Assembly (NCBI GenBank): GCA_031002005.1
Contig: CM061921.1
Coordinates: 179,498,935-179,562,934, forward strand
Length of the DNA: 64,000 nucleotides
From: Vandiemenella viatica
Taxonomy: Eukaryota > Arthropoda > Insecta > Orthoptera > Morabidae
Reading direction: 5' to 3'
The notes under the pieces are model-generated. The model saw only the letters and a list, made by a program, of their open reading frames with translations, searched no databases and had not been told where the DNA came from. The translations under genes were made by a program, and so were the position numbers. Of this stretch, positions 23,810 to 35,617 are shown in pieces. Each line of letters begins with the position of its first letter. The first letter of the stretch is position 1.

Positions 23810-24508
23810 TTTAGAGATTGAAATTCAATTGTTTTATTTAAATTAACTTCAAATCTAATTATTTTTGATTCATGGTAAGAATAATTTGGTTGATGTACTT
23901 TTAATTGCAATAGGCATTAATCTGTGGTCCATAAAATATACAATATTAAATATGGCTTTGATTAATAGTCCTGTCCTGCTGTAACAACTACTTTAATGCC
24001 AATGGATGGTACTGTTAATGAGTGTAATATGTCAGAAACTGTTGTTAAAATACAGTTTGGGATACTTATAGGTATAATGGTACAACTGTGAACATCTGGA
24101 AGTTGAAATCTATTATTTTAAAGATCATTTTCACTTAATAATACATATATAAATCAAATTCAATATTTTTAAAGTCTGAGTATTTGTATCTTCAATATCA
24201 TTTATGTCCAGTTGTTTTAATTGTAATCAGGGCATCATTAGTATCATCAATGAAATAAAGCATACCAATTGATGGTAATGCAATAAAATTAAAGTTATTG
24301 CTGGCAATATAGTTCAGATTGATTCAATTAAATGGCTTTGTAATATATGTCAATATATTAATTTGTTATTCAATATTTATATTACCAAATAACCTACTTC
24401 AATAGTGATTACAATTAAAACAATTAATGCATGTTTATAAAACTATTATAACTGGTCTATTATTGGTGATGAACTACCTTGAAATGTAATATTTGACCCA
24501 GTTGCCAT
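23810..24508 (-). pseudogene. cox2: cox2, NUMT copy 2
   Basis: About 700 bases from an ATGGCAACTGGGTC start at 24508 to trnK; uninterrupted by transposons but with frameshifts. It provides the empty site for the LINE in copy 1. Confidence 0.88.
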
Positions 24509-24512
24509 ATTG

Positions 24513-24576
24513 TTTCTAATAAAAGGTTAAACATTATATTTAAAGTTTAAATTTGCTGCACTGATCTGCAATATTT
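24513..24576 (-). pseudogene. trnL2: trnL2 (UUR) relic, NUMT copy 2
   Basis: Minus strand has TATTGCAGATCAGTGCAG and a TAA anticodon (AATTTAAACTT), between cox1 and cox2. Confidence 0.75.
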
Positions 24577-25655
<1,079 letters not shown>

Positions 25656-26080
25656 AAGCATTAAAAGTCGTCGTCTTCATCTTCATCTGTCTCCAGTTTC
25701 CTGGGCCCTCACCACCTTTGTCTGTCCAAGTATGCTTCCTCTTTTTGTATTTTAGGCCATGATGCACCTTTCTCCTGTAGTTCAGTTTCACAACATCAAG
25801 CCATCTCCTTCTGCGCCAGCCTCTTGGTCTTTTATCTTTCAGTTCTTTTTCCAGCCATATCTTCACTGCTCTCATTGGTTTCATCCACCTGACATGTCCC
25901 AGCCACCACAATCATGCTTTAACAAAGTTTTCACGAATGGTTTCATTGACTGGGATCTCTTTACGGATAACTTCATTCCTGATCTCGACTCTTCTAATTT
26001 TCTGTACCATTGATCTCAGAAACTTCGTCTTTGCTGCCTGGAGTCTGCTTTCATCTCTGCTACCAGGTATATACTTCCAG
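25656..26080 (-). mobile_element. 3' fragment of a LINE, C-terminal RT region
   Basis: The minus-strand frame encodes WWLGHVRWMKPMRAVKIWL and EIRNEVIRKEIPVN, the typical end of an insect endonuclease-reverse transcriptase. Upstream RT parts are absent. Confidence 0.65.
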
Positions 26081-26082
26081 GC

Positions 26083-26330
26083 TACCAAGTGTGGTTGGTG
26101 AGCAGCAACGCTCTGGCCACACATTTGGGAGGACACCAGTTCAAATCCCTATCTGGGCATCCAGATTTGGGTTTTACATGGTTTCCCCAATTCACTCCAG
26201 GAGAATGTCATGATGCTTCCTTCAAAAGGCCATGGCATAATTCATTCCCGTTCCATGTCCCCAATCCCACCCAACCTCTAATGACATCATGAGGTATAAA
26301 GACATAAGTAAATAAAAAATAAATCTTTCC
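26083..26330 (+). repeat. tRNA-derived SINE
   Basis: A-box-like TGGTTGGTGAGCAGC (26092-26106) and B-box AGTTCAAATCCC (26138-26149), then a body with GGTTTTACATGGTTTCCCC and an A-rich tail (AAATAAAAAATAAAT). It sits directly behind the LINE fragment. Confidence 0.75.
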
Positions 26331-26369
26331 AGGCCGTACATTGTAATGGGCAAGAAGTATAGTGCATTT

Positions 26370-27040
26370 GGTCACTTATGTTAAGGTGATCCAGTTTGCC
26401 ATGGGATTCCTAATATTACGGTAAATACATTAACACATTTATTTTATGTTATTGTATTATAATTTATAAATTAGCACAAGAAAGATTTATGTTATACCAA
26501 ATACTTATATTTATATGTATATTTATAGGATGTATAAAGTCCTAATTGAGATTTAAAAAAAAGATATTTTATATTAAAAAGATATTGGTAATTATCTATC
26601 TATAATATATATATATATGTATATATTTTATTGTACCATTAATGTTTAAAGAATATTGTCTTATATAATTAATTTATATTAAGCTTGTTAATTGAATAAT
26701 GTATAATAATATAATACCTTTTGTAATTTATATTATTTATTGTATATAACTTATATATTTATATACAATGATATTAAATATAAATTAATATAAATATATC
26801 ACTGTGTTATATAATATAAAAACATATTAAATAATTAATGATTTATAGAATAAGAATTTATATTTTTAATCTTTTTATAAATAAATTAAAAGGTTAAATG
26901 ATATAATTATAAATAAATAAAAATACTTATCATAAATTAAAATTTATTACATTATTACAACTTATACAGTTATATATAGAGAGTATTTATGGTGTTGTTG
27001 ATGTGGGCTTGATATTCTATTTTTTCAGTAAACAATCACT
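26370..27040. pseudogene. Mitochondrial control region, NUMT copy 2
   Basis: AT-rich sequence colinear with copy 1 from ~6925 to 7560, starting with GTTAAGGTGATCCAGTTTGCC against the copy-1 version near 6929. Confidence 0.7.
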
Positions 27041-27600
27041 TATTTTATACTAATTTCTATAAATATTTGATGTTAATATTTTTGAATTTGATTAATTGAC
27101 TTTCGGGTTATGCCGCGTTGTTTATTTCATTACCTAAGCTTTCGGCTGGTATCCTCCAGGTAATGAAATAAACAACGCGGCATAACCCGAAAGTCAATTA
27201 ATCATGAACAAAGATGGCCGTGGAAGTCTGAGGAATTTTTGAATTTATTATTTGATTTATATAATTGTTTAAAAGTTTGATTCTGCCTTTGGTTTTAAAT
27301 ATTTCTATACATTATATGAAAGATTTTTACTTTGTGTCCATTATCCAGTAATTTGAATTAATTATAAAGTGATCTTGGAATTAGTAGTAGTAGTAAGTAT
27401 TGGCAAATTTTGTTTTAGTAGACGCGTTTATGGAATAAATGCATTTTAAAATTATTGGTTAACAGTTATTGAAATTTATGAATATAATTATATTATTTTT
27501 AGGTGGAATTTTAGTTTTATTTATTTTCTATAAATGAGGGTATGAAATTTAAATTATAAACTACGCTTAGATACCCTATTATTTTATATGTTAACCAGCT
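27041..27600 (+). pseudogene. rrnS: 12S rRNA relic, 5' part, NUMT copy 2
   Basis: Colinear with 7561-7980. The universal CAGCCGCGGTTA motif is mutated to TAGACGCGTTTAT near 27420. It contains a palindromic insertion (27090-27203) and stops at an insertion of unknown class. Confidence 0.75.
27090..27203. repeat. Perfect 46-bp inverted repeat with 22-bp loop
   Basis: Arms 27090-27135 and 27158-27203 are exact reverse complements over 46 bases; the loop contains CTTTCGGCTGG. The insertion is flanked by ATTTTTGAATTT-type repeats, suggesting target duplication. It is absent from copy 1. Confidence 0.95.
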
Positions 27601-28437
27601 AATACCCGTGACTTCGTACGTGTGGATTAAGAATTTATTTGCCTGAATTGAATATAGAAAGTTGTTGGTAATGAAGGATTGGTCCCAAACAACACCGAGT
27701 CAACATAATACAACAGGAAAGCAATCACTATATCATTCTACCGTCGAACCTGTCTCTGGAAGAGAATCAATTTCCAACAAATTTCTGTCACCATTCAATA
27801 AGTTCTCAAAATTTCTTTACTACAACTGTTAATCCTACCGGAAAAAATGTCCTGTGCCCTTCCTACAGATTTTCTTGTCAAATTCCATCAATATCGATAT
27901 AGCCATTCAGTCATTAAAACATAACAAAAAGACAGAATCTTACTTCTGCATTTATAGTATTATTACTGCAGATCACACACACAGCATTGCAAGACTATCT
28001 ACGATTTGCCTCGCATTGAACCCTAAATTTGTGATATCTATAGTTTAACATTCAATCCGAATAACCGACGGTCCAGGCACGAGTCTTACGATCAAAAACA
28101 ATTTTTAAAAATCTTTGCCTGCATGGAGACCATGATCCAAACAGCAGCAAGCAGGCACTTTAAGCACTGATCTACCAGACTGCTATATGGAAAGGCAGTA
28201 CACATCCTACGCGTCTGTCTATTACCATTCAGTAATTTTTCGAAATTATAAGACAATACGTATTATTTACACAGAAAATTTTTCAGCCAAATGTAGACAG
28301 TACTTTTCTACTTGTTTCAAAGGATGAGTGTGCAAACTTTCATTGAAATTGGATGAAAACTGTGGATTTGTATGAAGAGCAAACAAACAAACCAAGAAAC
28401 AAACATACATACATTCATCTTTATATACATAGATTAA
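27600..28437. mobile_element. ~840-bp insertion of unknown retroelement or repeat class
   Basis: Starts CTAATACCCGTGACTTCG and ends with AACATACATACATTC and a CTTTATATACATAGATT-type tail, found at the 3' ends of dispersed insect repeats. It splits rrnS of copy 2; copy 1 shows the uninterrupted sequence at 7970-7990. Only short frames; no domain recognised. Confidence 0.6.
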
Positions 28438-28677
28438 TCAACTAGAGTAGTATTAGTTATTTCTTAAAACTCAAAGAATTTGGTGGTATTTTATTTATTT
28501 AGAGGAACCTGTCCTGTGATCGATATTACACAATATTTATACACCTTCTATTGGTTTATATATCTCCATTATAAGAATATTTTATTAGAACTTTAATTTT
28601 CCATTATTTTAATTTAAATATATTTCAAGTCAAGATACAGCATATATAGAAGAGATGTGTTATGATAAATTTATTTG
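28438..28677 (+). pseudogene. rrnS: 12S rRNA relic, middle part, NUMT copy 2
   Basis: Aligns with 7980-8215 of copy 1 (ACTAGAGTAGTATTAG at the start, CAAGTCAAGATACAGC near 28628). It ends at the Tigger insertion. Confidence 0.85.
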
Positions 28678-28839
28678 CAGTAGAGACTTGCTTATCCAAC
28701 CCAAATGGGCAGTGGGAATATTGGATTACCTGGAATGTCGGTTAATAGGGAAAGAAGAAACAACAATACTGTAAATGGTTGCTGGTGTCTTATTATTCAT
28801 AATGCTGATACATTACAGTAATTACTTTCATTGTGCAAG

Positions 28840-30171
28840 TCAATTAAAATACATAAAGGAGGTTGATATATATTCATTTAAAAAGTTTATAATAGACTTT
28901 TGCTTGCCTGCCATGTCACGCATTCTCTGTAGAAATAACACTTGAATACTGGAGGTTTCTTTTTGTTGCTCCATGTATTTCAGTGCTGTTGCAAGGGCTT
29001 TGTATCTTTCATTGTGTATTATTTTGGCACCACCTTTATCAACAATGTTTTCTTCCTCTTCTGTTTCCTTTTCACTGTTGTTAACAATGCTGACAATGTT
29101 TTCGTCAGTGACTTCATACAGGTCATCAAGGGTAAGCCACTCATTAAGGTCCTCATCAGTTGCATCTACACACCCAGGGATTTGTTTCAGCAAAGGCAAC
29201 ATACTTTCCATGTTTTCCGTGCTAATTTCTTCATTTCCAGAATTTTTTTTATCACCTCCAACACACCTTGGTCCATTGGCTGACAAATAGGTGTAACATT
29301 TGGCGGCAGGAACAATGCTCTTATTTCTCCATCTCACAGTTCATCTTCACCGAGATGAGTGGGAGCATTATCTAATGGTAAATGGCTTTTCTCCACAAGT
29401 GTTTTTCCTTTAAAAACTGTTCAACTTTTGGTACAAATTTGCCACTGGCAAAGCATGTTTTGAAACGTTTTTGAAAGCTCTTGGGTTATTTGATTTCATG
29501 ATCATAGCAAGTTTAAACTTTAGGTTTCCGGTAGCATTACTGCAAGAAAGAATTGTTATTCTTTCCTTACTTCACTTGTACCCTGGAGCTGCTGCTTCAG
29601 TCTGAGCTGCGAGTGTTTTGCTTGGCAGCATTTTATAATTTAGGCCAGTTTTGTCACCGCTAAACAGCTATTCTCTGGACACACTTTCATTATCAATTAT
29701 ATCATGAAACTTTTCTCAAAAAATGTGTACTGATTCATTATTAGCTGAGAGTTTTTCTCCGCAAATATTGAGTTGTCGAATTCCATACAAATACAAATAC
29801 AAATACCTCTTCATCCAGCTGTCTAGCCAGCCAATGCTAGCTGTAAAGTCAGAGTCACCTTCATTAAACTCTTTACGGAATTTCAGGGCTCTTTGATTCA
29901 ATATCGGCCCAGATATTGGCACACCTTTATTCCTATTATGGGTGAACCAAAGATACAAAGCCTCACTAACTTTTTGGTACTCACATGATTTCATGGTTTT
30001 CCTTTCGTCTAAGGCTTTGGATGTTCCTCTTTCTGAACACCATTTTTCTGTTCCCACTCTGTTTCTCTTCCAATCACCTACAGTTATACGTCCAACACCA
30101 CAATCTTGGGCCACTTTTAACACTGATTCACCTTTGTCGAGTGTCTTAATTGCCTTCAGTTTATCTTCCAT
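28840..30171 (-). pseudogene. Tigger/pogo transposase (CENP-B-like), broken
   Basis: Minus-strand N-terminus: MEDKLKAIKTLDKGESVLK then VAQDCGVGRITVGDWKRN, a Psq-type helix-turn-helix (29716-30171), followed by a CENP-B-type DNA-binding region (near 29800-29930). The frame then breaks. A DDE-domain stretch lies near 29340-29700 in other frames, including SGDKTGLNYKMLPSKTLAA. The C-terminal part (28840-29337) has IPGCVDATDEDLNEWL. The later catalytic section appears deleted. The enzyme family moves DNA at TA sites; this copy is dead. Confidence 0.85.
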
Positions 30172-30235
30172 AGACAGTAGGGGAAAGAATCACCACACAG
30201 ATACACAGTGCAGCATAAGGCACTAGCGACAATAT

Positions 30236-30599
30236 TGCCGCATGAACGCCAGTGTACCGTCTGCCAGCATGGCGCAGCGGGTAGCGTCACGAATTGCGGT
30301 ACCGAAGATCGCCGGTTCAATCCCGCCCACTGACAAAAATTATTTAATTCTGTTTATTATTTCCAGAAGATTCTACATGTTTCCTAAGGTCACTTGTAAC
30401 TTCTACACATTTCACTTGTTAACTACTCTTGTAATCTCTAGTACGTTCTATCTGTGTATAAATAGAAGAGCATTCTGCCCAAGAGGCAGTCAGTGCTGCG
30501 TGTATGTTTGAGTTCTCAATAAACCTGTTCTCAGTTTAAGTGCTGTGTTCATTGACAAGTAACCTTCGAATTCACACCTGCCCCGGTTCCAACGCGACA
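30236..30599 (+). repeat. 5' LTR of the Gypsy element
   Basis: Starts TG and ends CA. Holds a tRNA-like block (30262-30332), a TATA box TATAAATAG (30457-30465) and a polyadenylation signal AATAAA (30518-30523). The TATA box places U3 upstream and a short R/U5 downstream. Confidence 0.93.
30262..30332 (+). promoter_or_regulatory. tRNA-like sequence with pol III A and B boxes in the 5' LTR
   Basis: A-box TGGCGCAGCGG (30270-30280) and B-box GGTTCAATCCC (30314-30324) are 33 bases apart, normal for a tRNA gene or SINE head. Acceptor pairing is poor, so this is a tRNA-derived block and not a clear tRNA gene. Pol III activity is not shown. Confidence 0.65.
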
Positions 30600-30604
30600 T
30601 AGTT

Positions 30605-30622
30605 TGGTGGAGACGCCGGGTA
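30605..30622 (+). promoter_or_regulatory. Putative primer-binding site
   Basis: TGGTGGAGACGCCGGGTA begins five bases after the LTR with the canonical TGG (complement of tRNA CCA). I could not name the tRNA. Confidence 0.6.
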
Positions 30623-30753
30623 CCCTGTGCAACAGCTGCATCGTCGTGGCTCCGATTAGGCAACGTAAAAGTCGCCGCCTACACGGACTGGAACCGGACT
30701 ACAAAGGATATACTCAGTACGTCCTTCCGAAAGTCCGCGTCATTAGGAAACCC

Positions 30754-31935
30754 ATGGCGGCAAGCCAGCTGCACATTCGACACCCATCGGTGTTCTCTGG
30801 AGACGCTGGACAGGATCCTAACAAATGGCTAAAAGGGTTCGACCGAGTCGCCAAGTACAACAGGTGGGATCATACCATGTGCTTGGCAAATGTTTATTTC
30901 TATCTGGACGGAACCGCCCAGCAGTGGTTCGAGAACAACGAAGAGAAACTGAATAACTGGGAAATGTTCCAGACGGAACTTAAGAAAACGTTTGGGGACC
31001 ACCAGCGACAAATCCGCTCGGCGGAAGAACAACTGAAGAGCCGGGCCCAACGACATGGGGAGCCGACGCAATCTTACATACAGGATGTTTTGGCCCTATG
31101 CAACGTAGTCAACCCGAATATGACTGAAGCCGACAAAATCACGCACCTAATGAAAGGTATTGCAGAAGACATGTACCAAGCTCTTCTGATAAAAGACGTC
31201 GCTACGACGGAAGAGTTCATCAAGTGGTGCCAGCGGATTGAGGAGATGCAACAAAGGAGGGTTGGGCGAAAGAAGTATGACAGACTTCCCAACGTAGTCC
31301 CTATGGCAGTTGTGGAAGACCAGCACGACTTTGCGTCTCTCATACGACAAATTGTGAGAGAAGAATTACAACAGTTCATGGCAGCTGGGACTCTTGAACC
31401 GAGTGAGCATCAGATCATGGCCATGGATGTAAGCCCAGTGGGTCATGAAGGAGCCGACGCGGCGGAAAAAGAGGTATTTCAGACAATAGCTCCTGTCTGC
31501 TGAGCCAATCGCACTCGACGTGAAGAATGGCCTCGCCCTGATATGACGTATGCTGCAGCTGCCAAACGGCAGCCTAGGAACCGGCCGACACGGCCACAAC
31601 CAAATCCTCCGGCACCTATGACGTCCCGCAGACGAACGGACGTCTGGAGGACAGAAGACAACGCGCCAGTATGTTTCCACTGTGGGCGCCCTGGACATGT
31701 CATACGCTACTGCAGAGAGAGAAGACGAGTATTTGACGATTATTTTGCCGCAAGACGTCCGCCATCAGAACAGTTCTACCCCAGGCAGCCACCCGCTGAC
31801 GAGTTCGGTCGACCTACGGGAAGAAGCCCATCGCCGTACCCTAGACGAGGTCGATCCCCGACGCGCCGCCGCCGTTCATCGTCGCCGGACAGAGCTACCA
31901 GCCGCTCCCCTAGCCGCCGCACGCCGGAAAACTAA
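30754..31935 (+). CDS. gag: Gypsy Gag polyprotein, one in-frame TGA
   Basis: From the first in-frame ATG (30754, MAASQLHIRHPSVFSGDA) the frame runs to a TAA at 31933-31935, interrupted only by TGA at 31501-31503. The capsid-like region covers ~residues 1-230. A nucleocapsid zinc knuckle of CCHC type, CFHCGRPGHVIRYC, lies near 31674-31715, after a basic Pro/Arg-rich stretch, and an Arg/Ser-rich tail follows. Gag builds the particle and packages RNA. The TGA could be a fresh nonsense mutation or a readthrough site. The frame is also open upstream of 30754 without ATG, so an alternative start exists. Pol lies in the -1 frame relative to gag. Confidence 0.85.
31926..31932 (+). promoter_or_regulatory. 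Possible -1 frameshift site between gag and pol
   Basis: GGAAAAC sits directly before the gag stop, and the pol frame is open from here without a stop into the protease. It resembles, but does not match, the retroviral GGGAAAC heptamer. Inferred only. Confidence 0.4.
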
Positions 31936-31988
31936 GCAAGGCGACCATCTACGGAGGTGAGGCCGCCGCAGATGAAAATCCTCCATGG

Positions 31989-34900
31989 ATGACAGTCACT
32001 AAGATGTCGGGAAATCTCATCAACGTTATAATCGACGGCCAACCTGTCCGGGCGCTGGTTGATTCAGGAGCTTCTTTCTCCGTATTGTCGGACAATTATC
32101 GTCGCACACTAAAGAAGACAATGTTCCGTGATACGGGGGCAACTGTGCTAAAGGTCGCAAATGGAAAGTACGTCCAGCCAGCTGGAGCTTGTGTCGCGAG
32201 AATAACCATCAACAACAGGACCCAGCCAGTTGAATTTGTCATTTTAACAGAATGTAGTCATAATGTCATCCTTGGATGGGACTTCCTTAAGGCATCCCAA
32301 GCTGTCATTGACTGTGGAACGTCTGAGCTGCAAATTGAAGAAGTCGTTGCGACGGGTACACGTAACACAGAATCTTCTGGGAAGTTATTCGCCGTTGACA
32401 ACGTGACAATCCCGCCGTTCGCAATGAGAAGAGTCCCAGTCAAAAACACGGACGACCGCAACCTTGAAGTGCTTGTCGATAGTAGAAAGTTTATTAGGCT
32501 CACGAAAGAAATCTACATACCAGCGGCTATCATAAGCATTATCGGTGGTCGAGGAGACATTTGGATCACCAACTGTCACGAGCAGTCACAAATTATCCCC
32601 AAGGGAATGTGCATAGGGACAGCTGAACCAGTCCAGGAGGGCGAGCTCAACGTCATTAACGAAGATCCATGCTCTGTTACTAGTACCGACAACACGCTGG
32701 AGGAAACAACTATGGAACTGCCAATAGGGTCCGGCCTGACCAAGGAACAACACCACCGGGTGTTAGCTATACTACGCCAATTCTCTGGTGTCTTCACACC
32801 CCAGCAAAAAAAAGGTCAGACGAAACGGCCCACGATAAAGCATCGTATCAATACTGGGGATCATCCGCCCATTAGCCAGCGCTCGTACCGATTGTCACCA
32901 GTCGAAAGGCGAATAATTCGAGAGGAAGTGGAGAAGATGTTGCATAATGACATTATTCAACCTTCGGAGAGTCCTTGGTCATCTCCGGTGGTCCTCGTAA
33001 AGAAGAAGGATGGTACGTGGCGATTCTGTGTCGACTATCGGCGGCTGAACAAAATCACAAAGAAAGATGTCTACCCACTGCCGCGCATCGACGACGCCTT
33101 AGACTGCTTGAAAGGAGCTACATACTTCTCAACCATGGACATGCAGACAGGCTACTGGCAAATCGAGGTTGACGAAGCTGACAGAGAAAAGACGGCTTTT
33201 ATTACGCCTGATGGCCTCTATGAATTCAAAGTAATGCCATTCGGATTATGCAACGCTCCGGCCACATTCGAACGCATGATGGACAACTTACTTCGACACC
33301 TTAAGTGGACGACGTGTCTTTGTTATTTAGATGACATTGTTGTTTTCTCGAAAACATTTGAAGAACATCTGAGTCGCCTGTCAACGGTGCTGAAGTGTGT
33401 TCAGACTGCAGGACTCCGCCTCAATCTGAAGAAGTGCCTCTTCGTCGCCAGAGAGATAAAAATCCTGGGGCACCTGGTCAACGGAGATGGCGTCCGCGCT
33501 GATCCAGATAAAGTAAGGGCAGTCATGGAATTTCCAACTCCTCAGCACATTCGTGATGTGAGAAGCTTTCTTGGGCTGTGCTCATACTTCCGGCGTTTCA
33601 TAAAAGGATTCTGTAACATGGCACGTCCACTGCAAGAACTTTTGCAGGGAGACGCCAAGTTTTACTGGGATGAAACTAAAGAAAGATCTTTCCAGGCACT
33701 TAAGGAGGCTCTAACTTCCGCACCAGTTCTAGCCTTATACGACGAGAATGCAGAAACTGAACTTCACACTGACGCCAGCGGTTATGGGATCGGTGCAGTG
33801 CTTGTGCAAATTCAGGAAGGTGCCGAGAAGGTGATAGCCTATGCATCAAGAGTATTCTCTAAGCCCGAGATAAACTACTCTACAACCGAGAAAGAATGCC
33901 TCGCAGTTGTCTGGGCTATCAACAAGTTTCGTCCGTATTTATTCGGCAAACCTTTCACCGTCGTGACAGACCACCATTCTTTATGTTGGCTAACCAGCTT
34001 GAAGGATCCATCAGGTCGACTAGCAAGATGGGCACTTAGACTTCAAGAGTACGACGTCACGGTGGTATTCAAAAACGGACGCAAACACAAGGATGCCGAC
34101 AGCCTTTCAAGGAATCCTTTAATAGAACACAACAGCATGAATGGAATTTCAGCCCTCGCTGAATTAGGTGACGTTGCAGCTGAACAGAGGGAAGATTCAG
34201 AGTTATTAAGAACCATAGACGACTTGGAGAAAGGAGAACCGGCCAAAGGAGGGTTTCAATTGATAGATGGGACATTGTATAAGAACAACTACGATCCACT
34301 AGGCCCCAAGTGGCTTCTGGTCGTTCCAGCTCATCTCCAGCCAGCTATTCTCAAGTATTTCCACGACGCTCCAATATCCGGTCATCTGGGATTTGTGAAG
34401 ACCCTGGACCGAATCAGACGCAGGTATTACTGGAAGGGTCTCTACCGATCTGTCAAGCATTATGTGAGTCACTGTAAAGAGTGCCAGCGACGGAAACATG
34501 TGCCGCAATTACCTCCAGGTCATCTAGTACCAATTCCACCTGCAGCAGTTCCATTCCACCGAATTGGGATCGACCTTTTGGGGAGGTTCCCGAAGTCGAC
34601 AACCGGTAACCGATGGATAATAGTCTGCACCGACTACCTCACGCGCTACGCTGTCACCAAACCTGTGCCGACTGCAGAAGCTCCAGAGGTTGCAAAATTT
34701 CTAGTAGAAGACATTATTTTGAAGCATGGAGCACCACGTGTGATGATATCCGATCGTGGAAAGGTATTCCAGTCAAGACTAGTATCAGAGGTCATGTCAA
34801 GATGCGACGTTGTCCACAGGATGACAACTGCATACCACCCTCAGACAAACGGTCTCACAGAACGCTTCAACAAGACATTAGCCGATATGCTGTCGATGTA

Positions 34901-35582
34901 TGTGGATGTTGAGCAGAAGGATTGGGATACAATACTGCCAGTGGTCACATTTGCTTATAATACAGCAAGGCAAGATACGACAGGCTTCACTCCGTTTTTT
35001 CTGCTCCATGGCCGTGAAGCTGAGACCACAATGGATACGCTGTTCCCATTCCAGCCGGACGACACTCAGGATGACTATATAAAACAGCTCATTACCAGGG
35101 TCGAAGAAGCAAGACAGCTGGCTCGCATACGAACACTGGCCACCCAGGAGAAGGACCGTCAGCGGTATGACGGCAAGCACCGACCTGTTGCGTACAACCC
35201 AGGAGATCTCGTATGGATTTTTACCCCTGTCCGGAAGGTTGGGCTATCAGAAAAGTTACTGAAGCGGTACTTTGGTCCGTATCGTGTCATACGCCGCCAG
35301 TCAGACGTCACATACGAAGTCGAGGATTATGAGCCGTCTTCGAAACGACGAAAGCGAAGGGACATTGTTCACGTCCTCCGCATGAAGCCTTACTACAATC
35401 CTGACGAGCAGCTAGGCACAACCAGCTTCTTGTTCAAGGACTCTGAGGACGGTTTGGATACTGAGGAAGTCGGACAGGAAGATAATAGTACAAACAGGAG
35501 GGGCCCTCCAGAACTGCCATACAGAGGACCCACGACAAGATCAAGATCCAGGACACTTCAGCGTGCCCCAAAAGAAATCTAA
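31989..35582 (+). CDS. pol: Gypsy Pol polyprotein (PR-RT-RH-IN), intact
   Basis: A 1197-codon frame without breaks. Aspartic protease: LVDSGAS with Asp25. RT: MDMQTGYWQI, FGLCNAPATF and the catalytic YLDD at 446-449. RNase H: TDAS at 594-597, then TEKECLAVVWAI. Integrase: HHCC zinc finger between His792 and Cys832, then D862, D922 and E958 (DD35E) and the AYHPQTNGLTERFN block. A GPYRVI-type C-terminal motif lies near the end; no chromodomain is seen. It processes Gag-Pol, copies the RNA and inserts the DNA. The frame is open upstream to at least 31926, consistent with synthesis as Gag-Pol by a -1 shift; the ATG at 31989 is the first Met. All catalytic residues I can check are present. Confidence 0.96.
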   Translation: MTVTKMSGNLINVIIDGQPVRALVDSGASFSVLSDNYRRTLKKTMFRDTGATVLKVANGKYVQPAGACVARITINNRTQPVEFVILTECSHNVILGWDFLKASQAVIDCGTSELQIEEVVATGTRNTESSGKLFAVDNVTIPPFAMRRVPVKNTDDRNLEVLVDSRKFIRLTKEIYIPAAIISIIGGRGDIWITNCHEQSQIIPKGMCIGTAEPVQEGELNVINEDPCSVTSTDNTLEETTMELPIGSGLTKEQHHRVLAILRQFSGVFTPQQKKGQTKRPTIKHRINTGDHPPISQRSYRLSPVERRIIREEVEKMLHNDIIQPSESPWSSPVVLVKKKDGTWRFCVDYRRLNKITKKDVYPLPRIDDALDCLKGATYFSTMDMQTGYWQIEVDEADREKTAFITPDGLYEFKVMPFGLCNAPATFERMMDNLLRHLKWTTCLCYLDDIVVFSKTFEEHLSRLSTVLKCVQTAGLRLNLKKCLFVAREIKILGHLVNGDGVRADPDKVRAVMEFPTPQHIRDVRSFLGLCSYFRRFIKGFCNMARPLQELLQGDAKFYWDETKERSFQALKEALTSAPVLALYDENAETELHTDASGYGIGAVLVQIQEGAEKVIAYASRVFSKPEINYSTTEKECLAVVWAINKFRPYLFGKPFTVVTDHHSLCWLTSLKDPSGRLARWALRLQEYDVTVVFKNGRKHKDADSLSRNPLIEHNSMNGISALAELGDVAAEQREDSELLRTIDDLEKGEPAKGGFQLIDGTLYKNNYDPLGPKWLLVVPAHLQPAILKYFHDAPISGHLGFVKTLDRIRRRYYWKGLYRSVKHYVSHCKECQRRKHVPQLPPGHLVPIPPAAVPFHRIGIDLLGRFPKSTTGNRWIIVCTDYLTRYAVTKPVPTAEAPEVAKFLVEDIILKHGAPRVMISDRGKVFQSRLVSEVMSRCDVVHRMTTAYHPQTNGLTERFNKTLADMLSMYVDVEQKDWDTILPVVTFAYNTARQDTTGFTPFFLLHGREAETTMDTLFPFQPDDTQDDYIKQLITRVEEARQLARIRTLATQEKDRQRYDGKHRPVAYNPGDLVWIFTPVRKVGLSEKLLKRYFGPYRVIRRQSDVTYEVEDYEPSSKRRKRRDIVHVLRMKPYYNPDEQLGTTSFLFKDSEDGLDTEEVGQEDNSTNRRGPPELPYRGPTTRSRSRTLQRAPKEI

Positions 35583-35601
35583 CAGCGGGACGCTGTTTTC
35601 C

Positions 35602-35617
35602 TCAGGAGAGGGAGCAA
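35602..35617 (+). promoter_or_regulatory. Polypurine tract
   Basis: AGGAGAGGGAGCAA-type purine run immediately before the 3' LTR; the plus-strand primer site in LTR elements. Confidence 0.75.

Noticed and set aside
29942..30226. Plus-strand 94-codon frame
   Set aside because: Antisense shadow of the Tigger transposase on the minus strand.
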